From: Polaribacter haliotis
GTDB taxonomy: Bacteria > Bacteroidota > Bacteroidia > Flavobacteriales > Flavobacteriaceae
Direction: 5' to 3'
Assembly: GCF_014784055.1 (NCBI RefSeq)
Contig: NZ_CP061813.1
Span: 3,172,001-3,236,000 of the forward strand
Length of the DNA stretch: 64,000 nucleotides
Shown here: positions 33,045 to 43,100 of the stretch, piece by piece
Numbering within the stretch: position 1 is the first letter of the stretch
Layout of the letters: every line of letters begins with the position of its first letter
The notes under the pieces: model-generated
What the model saw: only the letters and a program-made list of their open reading frames with translations
Databases searched by the model: none
Told to the model about the DNA's origin: nothing
Position numbers and translations under genes: made by a program

Positions 33045-36041
33045 ATGAAAACAAAATTACTATTAATTTTAACATTGTTAAGTTTAACAATCTATTCTCA
33101 AACTTCTGTGCCAGATGATGCTTTTGAAACTTACTTAGAAACACACGACGCTTCTGGTAATGTTGTTACAGTTGGAGATGCTAATAGTTTAGGAGATGGA
33201 ACAGATGGTAATAATTTGGTAACTACTTCAAAAATTGATACTCTTAAAACTTTATCCTTATCTTTTTTAGGAATTGAAAAGTTAGATGGTATCGAAGATT
33301 TTGCAGCTTTAGAAAGTTTTACTTTTGATGGAAATAATGTAGCTTTAACAGATGTAGATTTATCGGAGAATTTAAATTTAAAATCTATAATTATTAGAAG
33401 TTTTCCAAACCTCACAAATTTAAATATTACTGGTTTAACGAGTTTGGAAGATTTGACTTTAAGAGGTTCTACAATAATAACATTTTTAGATTTTACTGCT
33501 TTATTAGGGTTGAAAAAAATACACATTGGAGATTTCTCTTCTTTAACTTCTTTTAATATTTCTAATTTAACAAGTTTAGAAGAGTTTATATTCCAAAAAT
33601 CAAATGCGATGAATTCTTTAGATTTATCGACATTAACTGGGCTAAAAAGAGTTTATATTTCTAATAATACTTTATTATCATCTGTAACATTAAAAACAGG
33701 AACTACAGCAAATATAGATATTGTACAGCTTTTGGGAAATACAATGTTAACTTGTGTAGAGGTAGATGCTGGTATTCCAATTAATGGATTAACAACTTGG
33801 TATCAACAACATGGACCAATATTTAATGAAGATTGTGCAAATCCAGCAACTTATATACCAGATGATAATTTTGAAGCATATTTAGAGGCCAATAGTATGG
33901 GTAATGGAATTGCTAATGATGATTTGGTAACAACATCTAATATAAATACAATTACTGCATTAGATGTTTCTAATCAATCCATATCCGATTTAACAGGGAT
34001 TGAAGATTTTATAGCATTAACAGAATTAAAAGCAAATACAAATACAATCTCGACAGTAAACCTTACTGAGAATATAAGCTTAGAAAAAATTTACTTAAAT
34101 AATAATACTCTAACTGAAATAAATGTATCAAAAAATATCGGTTTAAAGCAATTATGGGTTAGAAGTAATACTATAAAAAACTTAGATGTAAGTAGTAATG
34201 TCGCTTTAGAATGGTTGGTTTGTAGTAGAAATAATATAGAAAATTTAGATTTAAGTGTAAATACAGCTGCTGGTTTTTTGGAATTGCACACCAATAATTT
34301 AAAAACATTGAATTTAAAGAATATTTCGAATACAACTATTTCTTATTTTGATGCTAAATTGAACCCAAATTTATCATGTATCCAGGTAGATGATTCAGCT
34401 TATTGGACAACAAATTTTGCTACTCAAATTGATGCAACTTCTTCTTTTAGTGTAAACTGCAATTACCCAACCACAAATGTGCTAGATGCCGCTTTTGAAA
34501 ATTATTTAGAAACCCATGATAGAAATGGAAATGTAGTTGCCTTGGGTCATATAAATAGTATGGGGAATGCAATTGCAAACGATGGGAAAGTTTTTACCCA
34601 CAGAATAGAAACTGTAATAAAATTAGATATTCAAAGTCCAAATACAATCGCAGATTTTACAGGTTTAAAAGATTTTAGAGATTTAGAAATTTTTGGCTAC
34701 TTGTTTGGGAATGTTTTTTCTACAATAGATTTTTCTTCAAACCTAAAAATGAAAAGAATTACACTAGGCTTAAATGCAGCTTTAACCAATGTAACTTTTG
34801 GTAATTTACCAGATGTAGAATACATACAATTGGGTAGTGATTTAGTTGCAAATGTAGATTTAAGTGGTTTACCTAAATTAGAAGAATTTAAAAGTTTAAA
34901 TGGCAAACTTACTTCTTTAAATACTGCTGCTAACTCAAATTTAAAGAGACTTACTTTAGCGAATAACTTAATAACTTCTTTAGATTTATCTACTAATATT
35001 TTATTAGAAAGACTTAATGCTACAAACAATAAATTAACGAGTTTAAATTTAAAAAACAATGCAAATAATTTAATTCAAACAGGTTTTTTTAATATTAGAA
35101 ATAACCCTGGTTTAACTTGTATTGAAGTAAGTGATGTAGCATATGCAAATGCTAATTGGACAGCTAAAGATACACAACACAGTTTTAATACAGATTGTTC
35201 TGCAGTTTGGTCTGTTATGACATCTTCTGCAACCACAACTGTATTATTAACAATTACAGGTTTAGATGCAAATAATGATGGAGCTATTACTGTTGCAGAA
35301 GCAGCAGCTTTTACTGGAGATGCAAATGGAGAGTTAAATTTAAGTGGAACAGGAATTACAGATGTAGAAGGCTTACAAGCATTTACTAGTATTTTACAAT
35401 TAGACGTTTCTGGAAATGGAATTACAGATTTAAGTCCACTTACCAATTCTACTTTTGGATTAATCGCAAAATCTACAGGAAAAACAAAAACAATACGAAA
35501 AACAACAGCAATGGCTTTGGAAACGATTGTTTTAAATGATAATAGTTTCGAAGTTTTAGATTTTAATACCTTAACAAACTTAAAAAATGTAGATATTAGT
35601 AACAACCCTAATTTGGTAACTGTAAGTTTTCAAAATGGAAACAATGCAAATATCATTTCTTTCAATTCTAAAAACACACCAAAACTTACTTGTATTTTAG
35701 TTGATGATGTAAATGCTAGTAATTTATCTACTTGGCAAAAAGATGCTAAAAATACATTTGTTGCAAGTGAAGCAGAGTGTAGAGCAAAAGTGCTTTCTAC
35801 AAATACTTACGATTTAAATTCTTCCATAGAAATGTTTCCAAATCCAGTAACAGATATGTTAACTTTAAAATTGAATAATTCAAATTCAATTAAAAAAGTA
35901 AAAACTTATACAGTGTTAGGTAAATTAGTGTCAGAAACCACTTCTAAAAATATTAATTTCTCAGAATTTTCTGACGGAATATATATTGTTAAAGTAATTA
36001 CAGAAAAAGGAATAATTACAAGAAAGGTTATTAAAAAATAA
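33045..36041 (+). CDS. Secreted leucine-rich-repeat protein with T9SS sorting domain
   Basis: A 998-residue protein with a signal peptide (LLLILTLLSLTIYS, cut before QTS). The body is built of cassettes. Each starts with a cap such as VPDDAFETYLETHDASGN, runs through LRRs of about 21-22 residues (LxxLxxLxLxxN type, SDS22/internalin-like) and closes with LTCIxVDD...W...F...C. Three cassettes begin near residues 22, 274 and 487. A fourth C-terminal module (about 720-920) carries an EF-hand-like loop DANNDGAITVAE and is nearly identical in DNA to the end of the large LRR gene at 40181-46153. The last 75 residues are a T9SS sorting domain (MFPNPVTDMLTLKL, FSDGIYIVKV). It probably acts at or beyond the cell surface. 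A -7-like TAATATTTG lies at 33013-33021. Confidence 0.88.
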   Translation: MKTKLLLILTLLSLTIYSQTSVPDDAFETYLETHDASGNVVTVGDANSLGDGTDGNNLVTTSKIDTLKTLSLSFLGIEKLDGIEDFAALESFTFDGNNVALTDVDLSENLNLKSIIIRSFPNLTNLNITGLTSLEDLTLRGSTIITFLDFTALLGLKKIHIGDFSSLTSFNISNLTSLEEFIFQKSNAMNSLDLSTLTGLKRVYISNNTLLSSVTLKTGTTANIDIVQLLGNTMLTCVEVDAGIPINGLTTWYQQHGPIFNEDCANPATYIPDDNFEAYLEANSMGNGIANDDLVTTSNINTITALDVSNQSISDLTGIEDFIALTELKANTNTISTVNLTENISLEKIYLNNNTLTEINVSKNIGLKQLWVRSNTIKNLDVSSNVALEWLVCSRNNIENLDLSVNTAAGFLELHTNNLKTLNLKNISNTTISYFDAKLNPNLSCIQVDDSAYWTTNFATQIDATSSFSVNCNYPTTNVLDAAFENYLETHDRNGNVVALGHINSMGNAIANDGKVFTHRIETVIKLDIQSPNTIADFTGLKDFRDLEIFGYLFGNVFSTIDFSSNLKMKRITLGLNAALTNVTFGNLPDVEYIQLGSDLVANVDLSGLPKLEEFKSLNGKLTSLNTAANSNLKRLTLANNLITSLDLSTNILLERLNATNNKLTSLNLKNNANNLIQTGFFNIRNNPGLTCIEVSDVAYANANWTAKDTQHSFNTDCSAVWSVMTSSATTTVLLTITGLDANNDGAITVAEAAAFTGDANGELNLSGTGITDVEGLQAFTSILQLDVSGNGITDLSPLTNSTFGLIAKSTGKTKTIRKTTAMALETIVLNDNSFEVLDFNTLTNLKNVDISNNPNLVTVSFQNGNNANIISFNSKNTPKLTCILVDDVNASNLSTWQKDAKNTFVASEAECRAKVLSTNTYDLNSSIEMFPNPVTDMLTLKLNNSNSIKKVKTYTVLGKLVSETTSKNINFSEFSDGIYIVKVITEKGIITRKVIKK
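35191..35790 (+). repeat. 600-bp direct repeat between the two LRR genes (copy 1)
   Basis: This block matches 45303-45902 in the same orientation, 10,112 bp apart, with only about eight differences counted by eye. It encodes the EF-hand and LRR module before the sorting domain. The flanking DNA on both sides is much less similar, so the borders are sharp. Confidence 0.9.
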
Positions 36042-36227
36042 AATTTTAAACTTTATTTGATTGTAAAAGTTATTTTTTACTCAAGCACTTTTACTATAAT
36101 TAGAATACTTCTTTATAGTATCAAAGAAGCACTTTATAGAATAGCCATAGTAAATCTTTTAACAAGAAATTATATTTACAGAACTATAGAAAAAGAAAAA
36201 GAGGGAAACACAGTTTCATTATTTGAA

Positions 36228-36257
36228 AAAAGCCACGAGATTATTTTCGTGGCTTTT
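36228..36257. terminator. Stem-loop terminator between the first LRR gene and the kinase gene
   Basis: AAAAGCCACG (36228-36237) pairs perfectly with CGTGGCTTTT (36248-36257). Runs of A and T on the outside suit either strand. It lies about 190 bp after the LRR stop and 20 bp before the kinase start, separating the two transcripts. The remaining 36042-36227 shows nothing clear. Confidence 0.7.
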
Positions 36258-36278
36258 CTATAAAAACTATCTTTAAAC

Positions 36279-39146
36279 GTGTTAAAAAAAATATCCATAC
36301 TATTTTTCTTTTGCTCTTGTCTAAATTTATTTGCACAAGAACCTCTTCATTTAACCGTAAAAGATGGTTTACCAAGCAATCATATTTACGATGTTTTAGA
36401 AGATAAAGATGGCTTTATGTGGTTTGCTACAAATAGAGGTCTTGCAAAATACGATGGAGCATCTTTTAAAACTTTTACCATAAAAGACGGTCTGCCAAAT
36501 AACGATATTTGGTTATTAGATAGAGATTATAAAGATCGTTTGTGGTATTTTTCTAAAAGTAAATACCAAGGTTTTATTAAAAGCGATAGTGTTTATAAAT
36601 TTAAGACTAATAACAATACTGTTATTTCTCCAATTGTATATTTTGGTAACAATAATATTTATTTAGCTGAAGATGATTTTTATGAGTTTGACGAACAACA
36701 AATAATAGCATTAAATATAAAAAGTGATTGGGTGAATTTACAGCACAAATTAGATGAAAAATCTAAAGAAAGTCGAGCTTTTTATAATCCTGTAAATAAA
36801 ATTTTTATAGGATTGCTAAAAGATAAAATTATTTTTTTTGATAGCAATTTTAAAAAAATTAAACAAGTAAATATTAACTTTTCTACTAGAGAATTACGTT
36901 ACAAGGATTTTCGAAGAAGTATTCTTACATCTAACAATTTATTACTATTTTATTTTAAAGATTTTTATTTGTGTATCGATTCTAAAAAGCTTTCAATTAA
37001 AGTTATTAGATATAGAGATTTAGAGCTTGGTAACACTTCTTCAATTTCTCTTTTAAAAGCAACTAAAAAAACGATTCAAAGCACTTTAGATAATAATTTA
37101 TTAATTTTTGATAAAGAGTTTAATTTCATTCAAAAGTATAAGTTTTCTGAAGATTTAAACTTTAAACGTGCGTTTTTAGATAGCAAAGGTTCAGTTTGGT
37201 TAGTTGGTAAAAATGGAGTTTATTATTATTCAAAACAACAATTAATAAGTAACTATTATCTTGAAAAAAAAGCTACAAAAAAAATAGGCGTATTTAATAA
37301 AAAATTAATTGCGGGTGTAGAAAAAGAAGGCTTCTATGATGTTAAAAACGAATACATAAGAAAAGATTTATCAACTAAAGGAACTTCAATTTATCAAATT
37401 AAAGATAATTTAGTAGTTTCTGGGTTTGAAAGTTATTTTTGTAATAAAAATAAACTTGAACTTTTAACTTTTAAAAGTTTGTCTGAAACATATTATAGTG
37501 GATTTAAAGATTTTATAAAAAAGGATGATGTTTTTTTATCATTGACTTCAATGGATATTTCAAAATTTTCTAACATAACAAAACTTGGTAAATCTTTACA
37601 AAGAAAATCTGGATTAGTAGAAATAGAACTTTTTAAAAATGAAGTTTATGCAGGTGGAAGTGATGGTTTATGGTTGCTAAAAAATGATTCTTTGGTAAAA
37701 CCAAACAACACAAATCCAATTGTAAATGCAAGTATTAATCATATTGAAAAAACGAATGATTTTTTAGTTATTTCTACGGATGGTTTGGGTGTTTATTTGC
37801 ATAATAAAGAGCAAACAATTTTATTAAAAAACACAGAAGATTTAATCATACAAAAAACTCAAAAAGTTGGTAATAAATTATGGTTAGCAACTCAAAAAGG
37901 AGTTGTGGAAGTTACTTTAAACCAACAAGATTTGGCAAACTCTAAAATAACCAATAATTTTTATGATGCAGATGGATTATTGCAGAATAACACAAACGAT
38001 ATTTATGTAGAAAAGGATACTTTGTATGTAGCTTCAGATATAGGAATCGCAAAAATAAACACAAAAAATCCTATTTATTATCAAAAACCAAAATTATATT
38101 TTAAAACTAAAAAAGATACTTTAAGTTTTAGTAAAAAGGCAAGAGATAATATTTCTATAACGTTTGGTTTGCAAGATTATACAAATCAAGAGTATGTGAA
38201 GTATGAATATAGATTGTTACCTTCTCAAGAAAAATGGACAACTACACAAACCAAAATTTTAAATTTTTCTAATCTTTCTCCAAATAATTATCAATTAGAA
38301 GTAAAAGCAACAGACCAACATTTTAATGAAGTTATAAAAGCGCAACACATAAATGTTTTACCAAATTGGTGGCAAACAATTATTGCAAAAATTGGTTTTG
38401 GTTTATTCGGTGTTTTATGTTTTATTGCTTTTGTACAATTCACGAAAAAACAAATTAGAAAAAAGGAACGTTCTAAAGCGCAGTTAGATAAAAAAATAGC
38501 TGGTTTAGAACTTCAGGCTTTACGTAGCCAGATGAATCCTCATTTTGTGCATAATTCTTTAAATGCAATTCAATATTTTATTCAACGAAATGAAGTGGAA
38601 TTATCAGAAAATTATTTAGTGAAATTTTCGAAGTTAATTCGTATGTTTTTTGAGTATTCCAGAAAGCAAAACATTTCTATAAAAGAAGAAATAAACTTGT
38701 TAGATAATTATCTTCAAATAGAAAAATTACGTTTCGAAGAAAAATTAAATTACGCTATAAATGTTGATAAAAATATAGATATTGATGAGCAAATGATACC
38801 TTCCATGATGTTACAGCCCATTGTAGAAAATGCTGTAAACCATGGTTTGTTTCACAAAAAAGAAAATGGTTTCGTGAAAATTTTAATCAATAAAATTAAA
38901 GAAAATTCATTTCAAGTAATTGTAGAAGATGATGGGATTGGAATTTTAAAATCGAAATTAATGCACAACAATTCCTCAAAAAATTACGAATCTAAATCTA
39001 CTATGGTTTTAGAGGAGCGACTAGAATTATTAAAACAAAGTAACGATTGGGAAATTGTGTATAAGATTCAAGATGTATCAGAAATAGAAAACGCTACAGG
39101 AACAAGAGTTACTTTAACATTCAACCAACCAAAACTATGGAAATAA
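36279..39146 (+). CDS. Sensor histidine kinase with beta-propeller sensor (LytS/His_kinase type)
   Basis: A 955-residue kinase starting at GTG. A signal peptide (ISILFFFCSCLNLFA) leads into two-component-regulator-propeller repeats (GLPSNHIYDVLEDKDGFMWF, GLPNNDIWLL, and later WLATQKGVVEV), a Y_Y_Y domain (about 625-700, YEYRLLPSQEKW) and one membrane helix (about 708-728). The cytoplasmic part is a PF06580-type kinase: LRSQMNPHFVHNSLNAIQ with phospho-His755, then the HATPase with MLQPIVENAVNHGLF and VEDDGIGI. It overlaps the response-regulator gene by 10 bp and so forms a coupled system. The periplasmic propeller probably senses an extracellular or envelope signal; the ligand is unknown. Confidence 0.93.
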   Translation: MLKKISILFFFCSCLNLFAQEPLHLTVKDGLPSNHIYDVLEDKDGFMWFATNRGLAKYDGASFKTFTIKDGLPNNDIWLLDRDYKDRLWYFSKSKYQGFIKSDSVYKFKTNNNTVISPIVYFGNNNIYLAEDDFYEFDEQQIIALNIKSDWVNLQHKLDEKSKESRAFYNPVNKIFIGLLKDKIIFFDSNFKKIKQVNINFSTRELRYKDFRRSILTSNNLLLFYFKDFYLCIDSKKLSIKVIRYRDLELGNTSSISLLKATKKTIQSTLDNNLLIFDKEFNFIQKYKFSEDLNFKRAFLDSKGSVWLVGKNGVYYYSKQQLISNYYLEKKATKKIGVFNKKLIAGVEKEGFYDVKNEYIRKDLSTKGTSIYQIKDNLVVSGFESYFCNKNKLELLTFKSLSETYYSGFKDFIKKDDVFLSLTSMDISKFSNITKLGKSLQRKSGLVEIELFKNEVYAGGSDGLWLLKNDSLVKPNNTNPIVNASINHIEKTNDFLVISTDGLGVYLHNKEQTILLKNTEDLIIQKTQKVGNKLWLATQKGVVEVTLNQQDLANSKITNNFYDADGLLQNNTNDIYVEKDTLYVASDIGIAKINTKNPIYYQKPKLYFKTKKDTLSFSKKARDNISITFGLQDYTNQEYVKYEYRLLPSQEKWTTTQTKILNFSNLSPNNYQLEVKATDQHFNEVIKAQHINVLPNWWQTIIAKIGFGLFGVLCFIAFVQFTKKQIRKKERSKAQLDKKIAGLELQALRSQMNPHFVHNSLNAIQYFIQRNEVELSENYLVKFSKLIRMFFEYSRKQNISIKEEINLLDNYLQIEKLRFEEKLNYAINVDKNIDIDEQMIPSMMLQPIVENAVNHGLFHKKENGFVKILINKIKENSFQVIVEDDGIGILKSKLMHNNSSKNYESKSTMVLEERLELLKQSNDWEIVYKIQDVSEIENATGTRVTLTFNQPKLWK

Positions 39147-39880
39147 CTGCTATTTTAATTGATGATGAGCGAAAAGCACTAGCGATTCTAAAAAATAAGT
39201 TAGAGCGATTGTGCCCAAATGTTACTATAATTGGCGAAACTCAAGATCCAGAAGAAGGTTTAGAACTTATAAATACATTACAACCACAATTGGTTTTTTT
39301 AGATGTTGCAATGCCAATAATGAGTGGTTTCGATATTCTATCTAAAATTGCTTCACCAAAATTCGAGATTATTTTCGCAACTGCTTTCGACGATTATGCA
39401 ATTGAAGCTATTAAACATTGTGCAATTGGGTATCTAGTAAAACCAATAGATAACGAAGATTTGGTAATAACTGTAAACAAAGCAATTAAAAATATTGAAG
39501 AAAAAACTGCCTTAGAAAAAAATAAATTACTAATAGAAAATTTAGGGATTCACACTTTTCAAAAGAAGAAAATTGTAATTCCTTCTCAACAAGGATTGGA
39601 GTTTGTAGAAATTAATAAGATTATTTTTTGTGAAGGTACAGATGGTTATACGAAAATTCATTTTATAGATGACAAACCAATATTAAGCTCTTACAGTATT
39701 GGACATTTTTTTAAGTTATTAGAAAATCAAGATTTTTATTTAATTCATAAATCGTATTTAATAAATGTAGATTGTATCGAAAAATATTTGAATGAAGGAT
39801 ATGTTGTATTAAACCAAAACCATAAACTTCCAGTATCAAGAAATCGAAGATCTGACTTTTTAAGCAGTTTAAAAAAGTAG
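39137..39880 (+). CDS. LytTR-family response regulator
   Basis: A 247-residue regulator. The receiver domain (1-120) has the acidic IDDERKA pair, phospho-Asp56 in LVFLDVAMP, and Lys in LVKPIDN. The LytTR DNA-binding domain (about 145-247) includes IVIPSQQGLEFVEINKIIFC, GYTKIHF and FYLIHKSYLINVDCI, ending LPVSRNRRSDF. It is the partner of the overlapping kinase. LytTR proteins bind direct repeats and often control surface or secreted proteins. The two flanking LRR genes are natural candidate targets, by context only. Confidence 0.95.
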   Translation: MEITAILIDDERKALAILKNKLERLCPNVTIIGETQDPEEGLELINTLQPQLVFLDVAMPIMSGFDILSKIASPKFEIIFATAFDDYAIEAIKHCAIGYLVKPIDNEDLVITVNKAIKNIEEKTALEKNKLLIENLGIHTFQKKKIVIPSQQGLEFVEINKIIFCEGTDGYTKIHFIDDKPILSSYSIGHFFKLLENQDFYLIHKSYLINVDCIEKYLNEGYVVLNQNHKLPVSRNRRSDFLSSLKK

Positions 39881-39915
39881 AAAATGTAAGTAAACTAGGA
39901 TTTTAAGTAATTTAT

Positions 39916-39955
39916 AAAAAAATGAGCTCAATATTTTAATTGAGCTCATTTTTTT
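39916..39955. terminator. Bidirectional-type terminator after the response regulator
   Basis: A perfect 17-bp stem (39916-39932 with 39939-39955, core TGAGCTCAAT) with a 6-nt loop, an A-run on the left and a T-run on the right. It lies 35 bp after the regulator stop and separates it from the large LRR gene. The 225 bp that follow hold a candidate motif at 39988-40006 and nothing else certain. Confidence 0.9.
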
Positions 39956-40180
39956 ATATAATAATCAGGGTAAAAACACAAGATAAAGGGTTTTTTACCT
40001 TGCTTTTTCTCGCAAAAAATAATTCAATTTTGTAGCATATAAACAGCATCAATTTGGTTTTGTAAAAGAATAATTGATTTATTATTAAAAATACCTTTCA
40101 TAGAATGAATTAAACTGATAAAAGATTCAGACTATGAAATTTCTTATACAAACCTCATTTTTGTGAAAAATTCTATCAAA

Positions 40181-43100
40181 ATGAAAACAAAATTACTTTT
40201 ATTATCGATTCTTACTTCTTTATTTTTTACTTCAAAATTAATGAGTGAAAACCTAAAACCAAACATTTACAATTCATTTATTATCAATAATATAGTAAAC
40301 AATCCACCAGTTGCAGTAGATGATCTAAATAATACAACATTAGAAGATACTTCAATTACGATTTCAACTATTTCCGCAAACGATACAGATGATGTTTCTA
40401 TAGATCCCACAGCAATACTTTTAATAGATCCAAGTAATTCTAGTAATACAGGTAATTCTACAACTCCATTAATAATTTCTGGTATTGGAAATTATACTGT
40501 AGATAATTTGGGGAATGTTACTTTTAATCCAGAAACTAATTTCCATGGAACAGCAAATGTTAAGTATTCGATAAAAGACAATCAAGGTTTGCTATCTAAT
40601 ATTGCAACAGTATTTATTGCTGTATCACCAGTAAATGATGCTCCAGTAGCTGTACCAGATACAAATGTAACATCAGAAGATACTATTTTAACAGTTACAG
40701 GAGCAAATGGATTGTTAAATAATGATTCAGATATAGATGGAGATAATATTGTTGTAACACTTTTTACAGTAAGTGGAACAAGTTATGTTGTTGGTACTAC
40801 TGCTAATTTACAAGAAGGAGATATTATAATAAATGCAGATGGAAGCTACACTTTTACTCCAACTGCCAATTTTAACGGAACTTTTCCACAAATAACCTAT
40901 ACAGTTTCAGATGGTACAAGTTCTGTAACAAGTACTTTAGATCTTACAGTTACACCAGTTAACGATGTTCCTATTGCTGTGCCAGATACAAATACAACTA
41001 CAGAAAATACATCTTTAACAGTAACTACAGCAAATGGATTGTTATCTAATGATACAGATATAGATGGAGATTTTTTATCTGTTTTAGATATTATAATTAA
41101 TGGAACTTCTTATACAGTTGGAGCTCCAATAGTATTACAAGAAGGAACCATAACTATTAGTACAGATGGTAGTTACGTTTTTGCACCAGCGAATAATTTT
41201 AGTGGAGCATTTCCTCAAATATTATATACAATTTCAGATGGTTTTAGTAATGCATCAAGTACTTTAAATATAACTGTAATACCTAGTGGTAATACTAATG
41301 TTGTGCAACAAATTACCGGAAATATAAATTTAGATTTAGGAAACAATAATTGTGTTTCTGGCTCAAGTCCCATGCCAAATATTCAGTTAAAAACTACGGG
41401 TGTAAATGGAACTTATTTTGCAACAACAAATGCAAATGGAGATTATACATTTTCAATTAACGAAAGTGGAGCAGTAACTACAGAAGTAATCGCAAACGGA
41501 TTTACTGCAAATCCAATAAATTATTCAAACACATTTGTAAGTGGAACTTCACAAACAGTTTCAAATCAAGACTTTTGTATGGCTTCCTCTATAATAGGAG
41601 ATGATGTTAGTGTTTTAATAATTCCTATTACAGATGCAAGGCCCGGTTTTATAAGTACATACAGAGTTCAGTACTCAAATTCAGGAAACACTACAGTAAG
41701 TGGAAATGTTGTTTTAAATTTCGAAGACAATAAGACGTTTTTTGTTTCTGCGAATCAACTAACAAGTAGTGTAACATCAAATTCGTTAACTTGGAATTAT
41801 AGTAATTTATTACCCTTTGAAACAAGAGATATAGATGTAACGTTTACAAATAATACACCAACACAAGCCATAAATCCTTTAAATAGCGGAGATTTATTGA
41901 ATTTTCTGGCGTCAATCACTCCATTAACTTCAGATATAAGCCAAAATGATAATAATTTCACCTTGGTACAACCTGTTGTAAATGCTTACGACCCAAATGA
42001 TGCTACAATTTTAGAAGGGCCACACATAACAGCATTGCAAGCCACACAAGATTTAAATTTTAGAATCCGTTTTCAAAATACAGGAAGTGCATCTGCAATT
42101 AATGTAAACGTAAAAACTCTTTTAGATGTAGATTTAGATTGGGCGACTTTTATACCTATTAGTGCTTCACATTCTTACAGTACAACTTTAAACCCAACAA
42201 CAGGAGAAGTTAATTTTAATTTTTCGAATATTAATTTACCAGATAATACTACAGATCCTGCTGGAAGTAATGGTTGGATACTTTTTAAAGCAAAACCAAA
42301 GAGTACTTTTGCAATTGGAGATATTGTAGATTGTGGAGCAGATATTGTTTTCGATTTTAATTCACCAATAATTACCAATGTTGCACAAACTCAAATTCCA
42401 ATACCAAACGCTACTTACGTGCCAGATGATGCTTTTGAGCAAGCTTTAATTGATTTAGGTTATGATTCGGGTGTTTTAGATAATTATGTATTAACTGCAA
42501 ATATTAATACAATTACAAGTTTAAATATTTCAGACCCTACAAATAACCCAAATTTACCAAATGTAAATGCTAAAATTTCTGATTTAACTGGTATTGAAGA
42601 TTTTGTAAGTTTAAAAACATTAAATGCTTCTGATAATCAAATTGTAAATTTAAACATTAGCAAAAATATCTTATTAGAAGATATAAGGCTAACACGAAAT
42701 TTGTTAACTAATTTAGATGTGTCAAAAAACACAAAACTTAAAGTTTTATATACTGATGAAAATAATTTAACAACATTAAACGTAAATTTTAATTTAGATT
42801 TAGAATTACTTTATTGTGGTAAAAATCAAATATTAAGCTTAGATGTTTCAAAAAATTTAAAATTACATTCTTTAGCAGCAGATAATAATAATTTAACTCA
42901 TATAGATGTTTGTAATAACAAAGCATTAGTAACTTTAGTATTAGATTACAATAATTTAAAAGCAATAGATGTTCGTAGAAATAATTTACTTACTTCTTTA
43001 AGTGCCATCAATAATAATTTATCTAGCTTAAATATTGCAAATGGAAATAATATAAATATATACACACTTTTTATTATTAACAATCCAAATTTAACCTGTA

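Noticed and set aside
35075..35605. Long minus-strand open frames opposite the LRR genes (also 33131-33526, 34697-35059, 45286-45717)
   Set aside because: They are shadows of the LRR codon pattern. Low-complexity Lys/Ser/Val-rich translations, no start context, and they match between the two LRR genes only because the coding DNA is duplicated.
36057..36263. 68-codon open frame between the first LRR gene and the kinase gene
   Set aside because: It runs through the terminator stem at 36228-36257, has no recognisable protein features and no promoter box.
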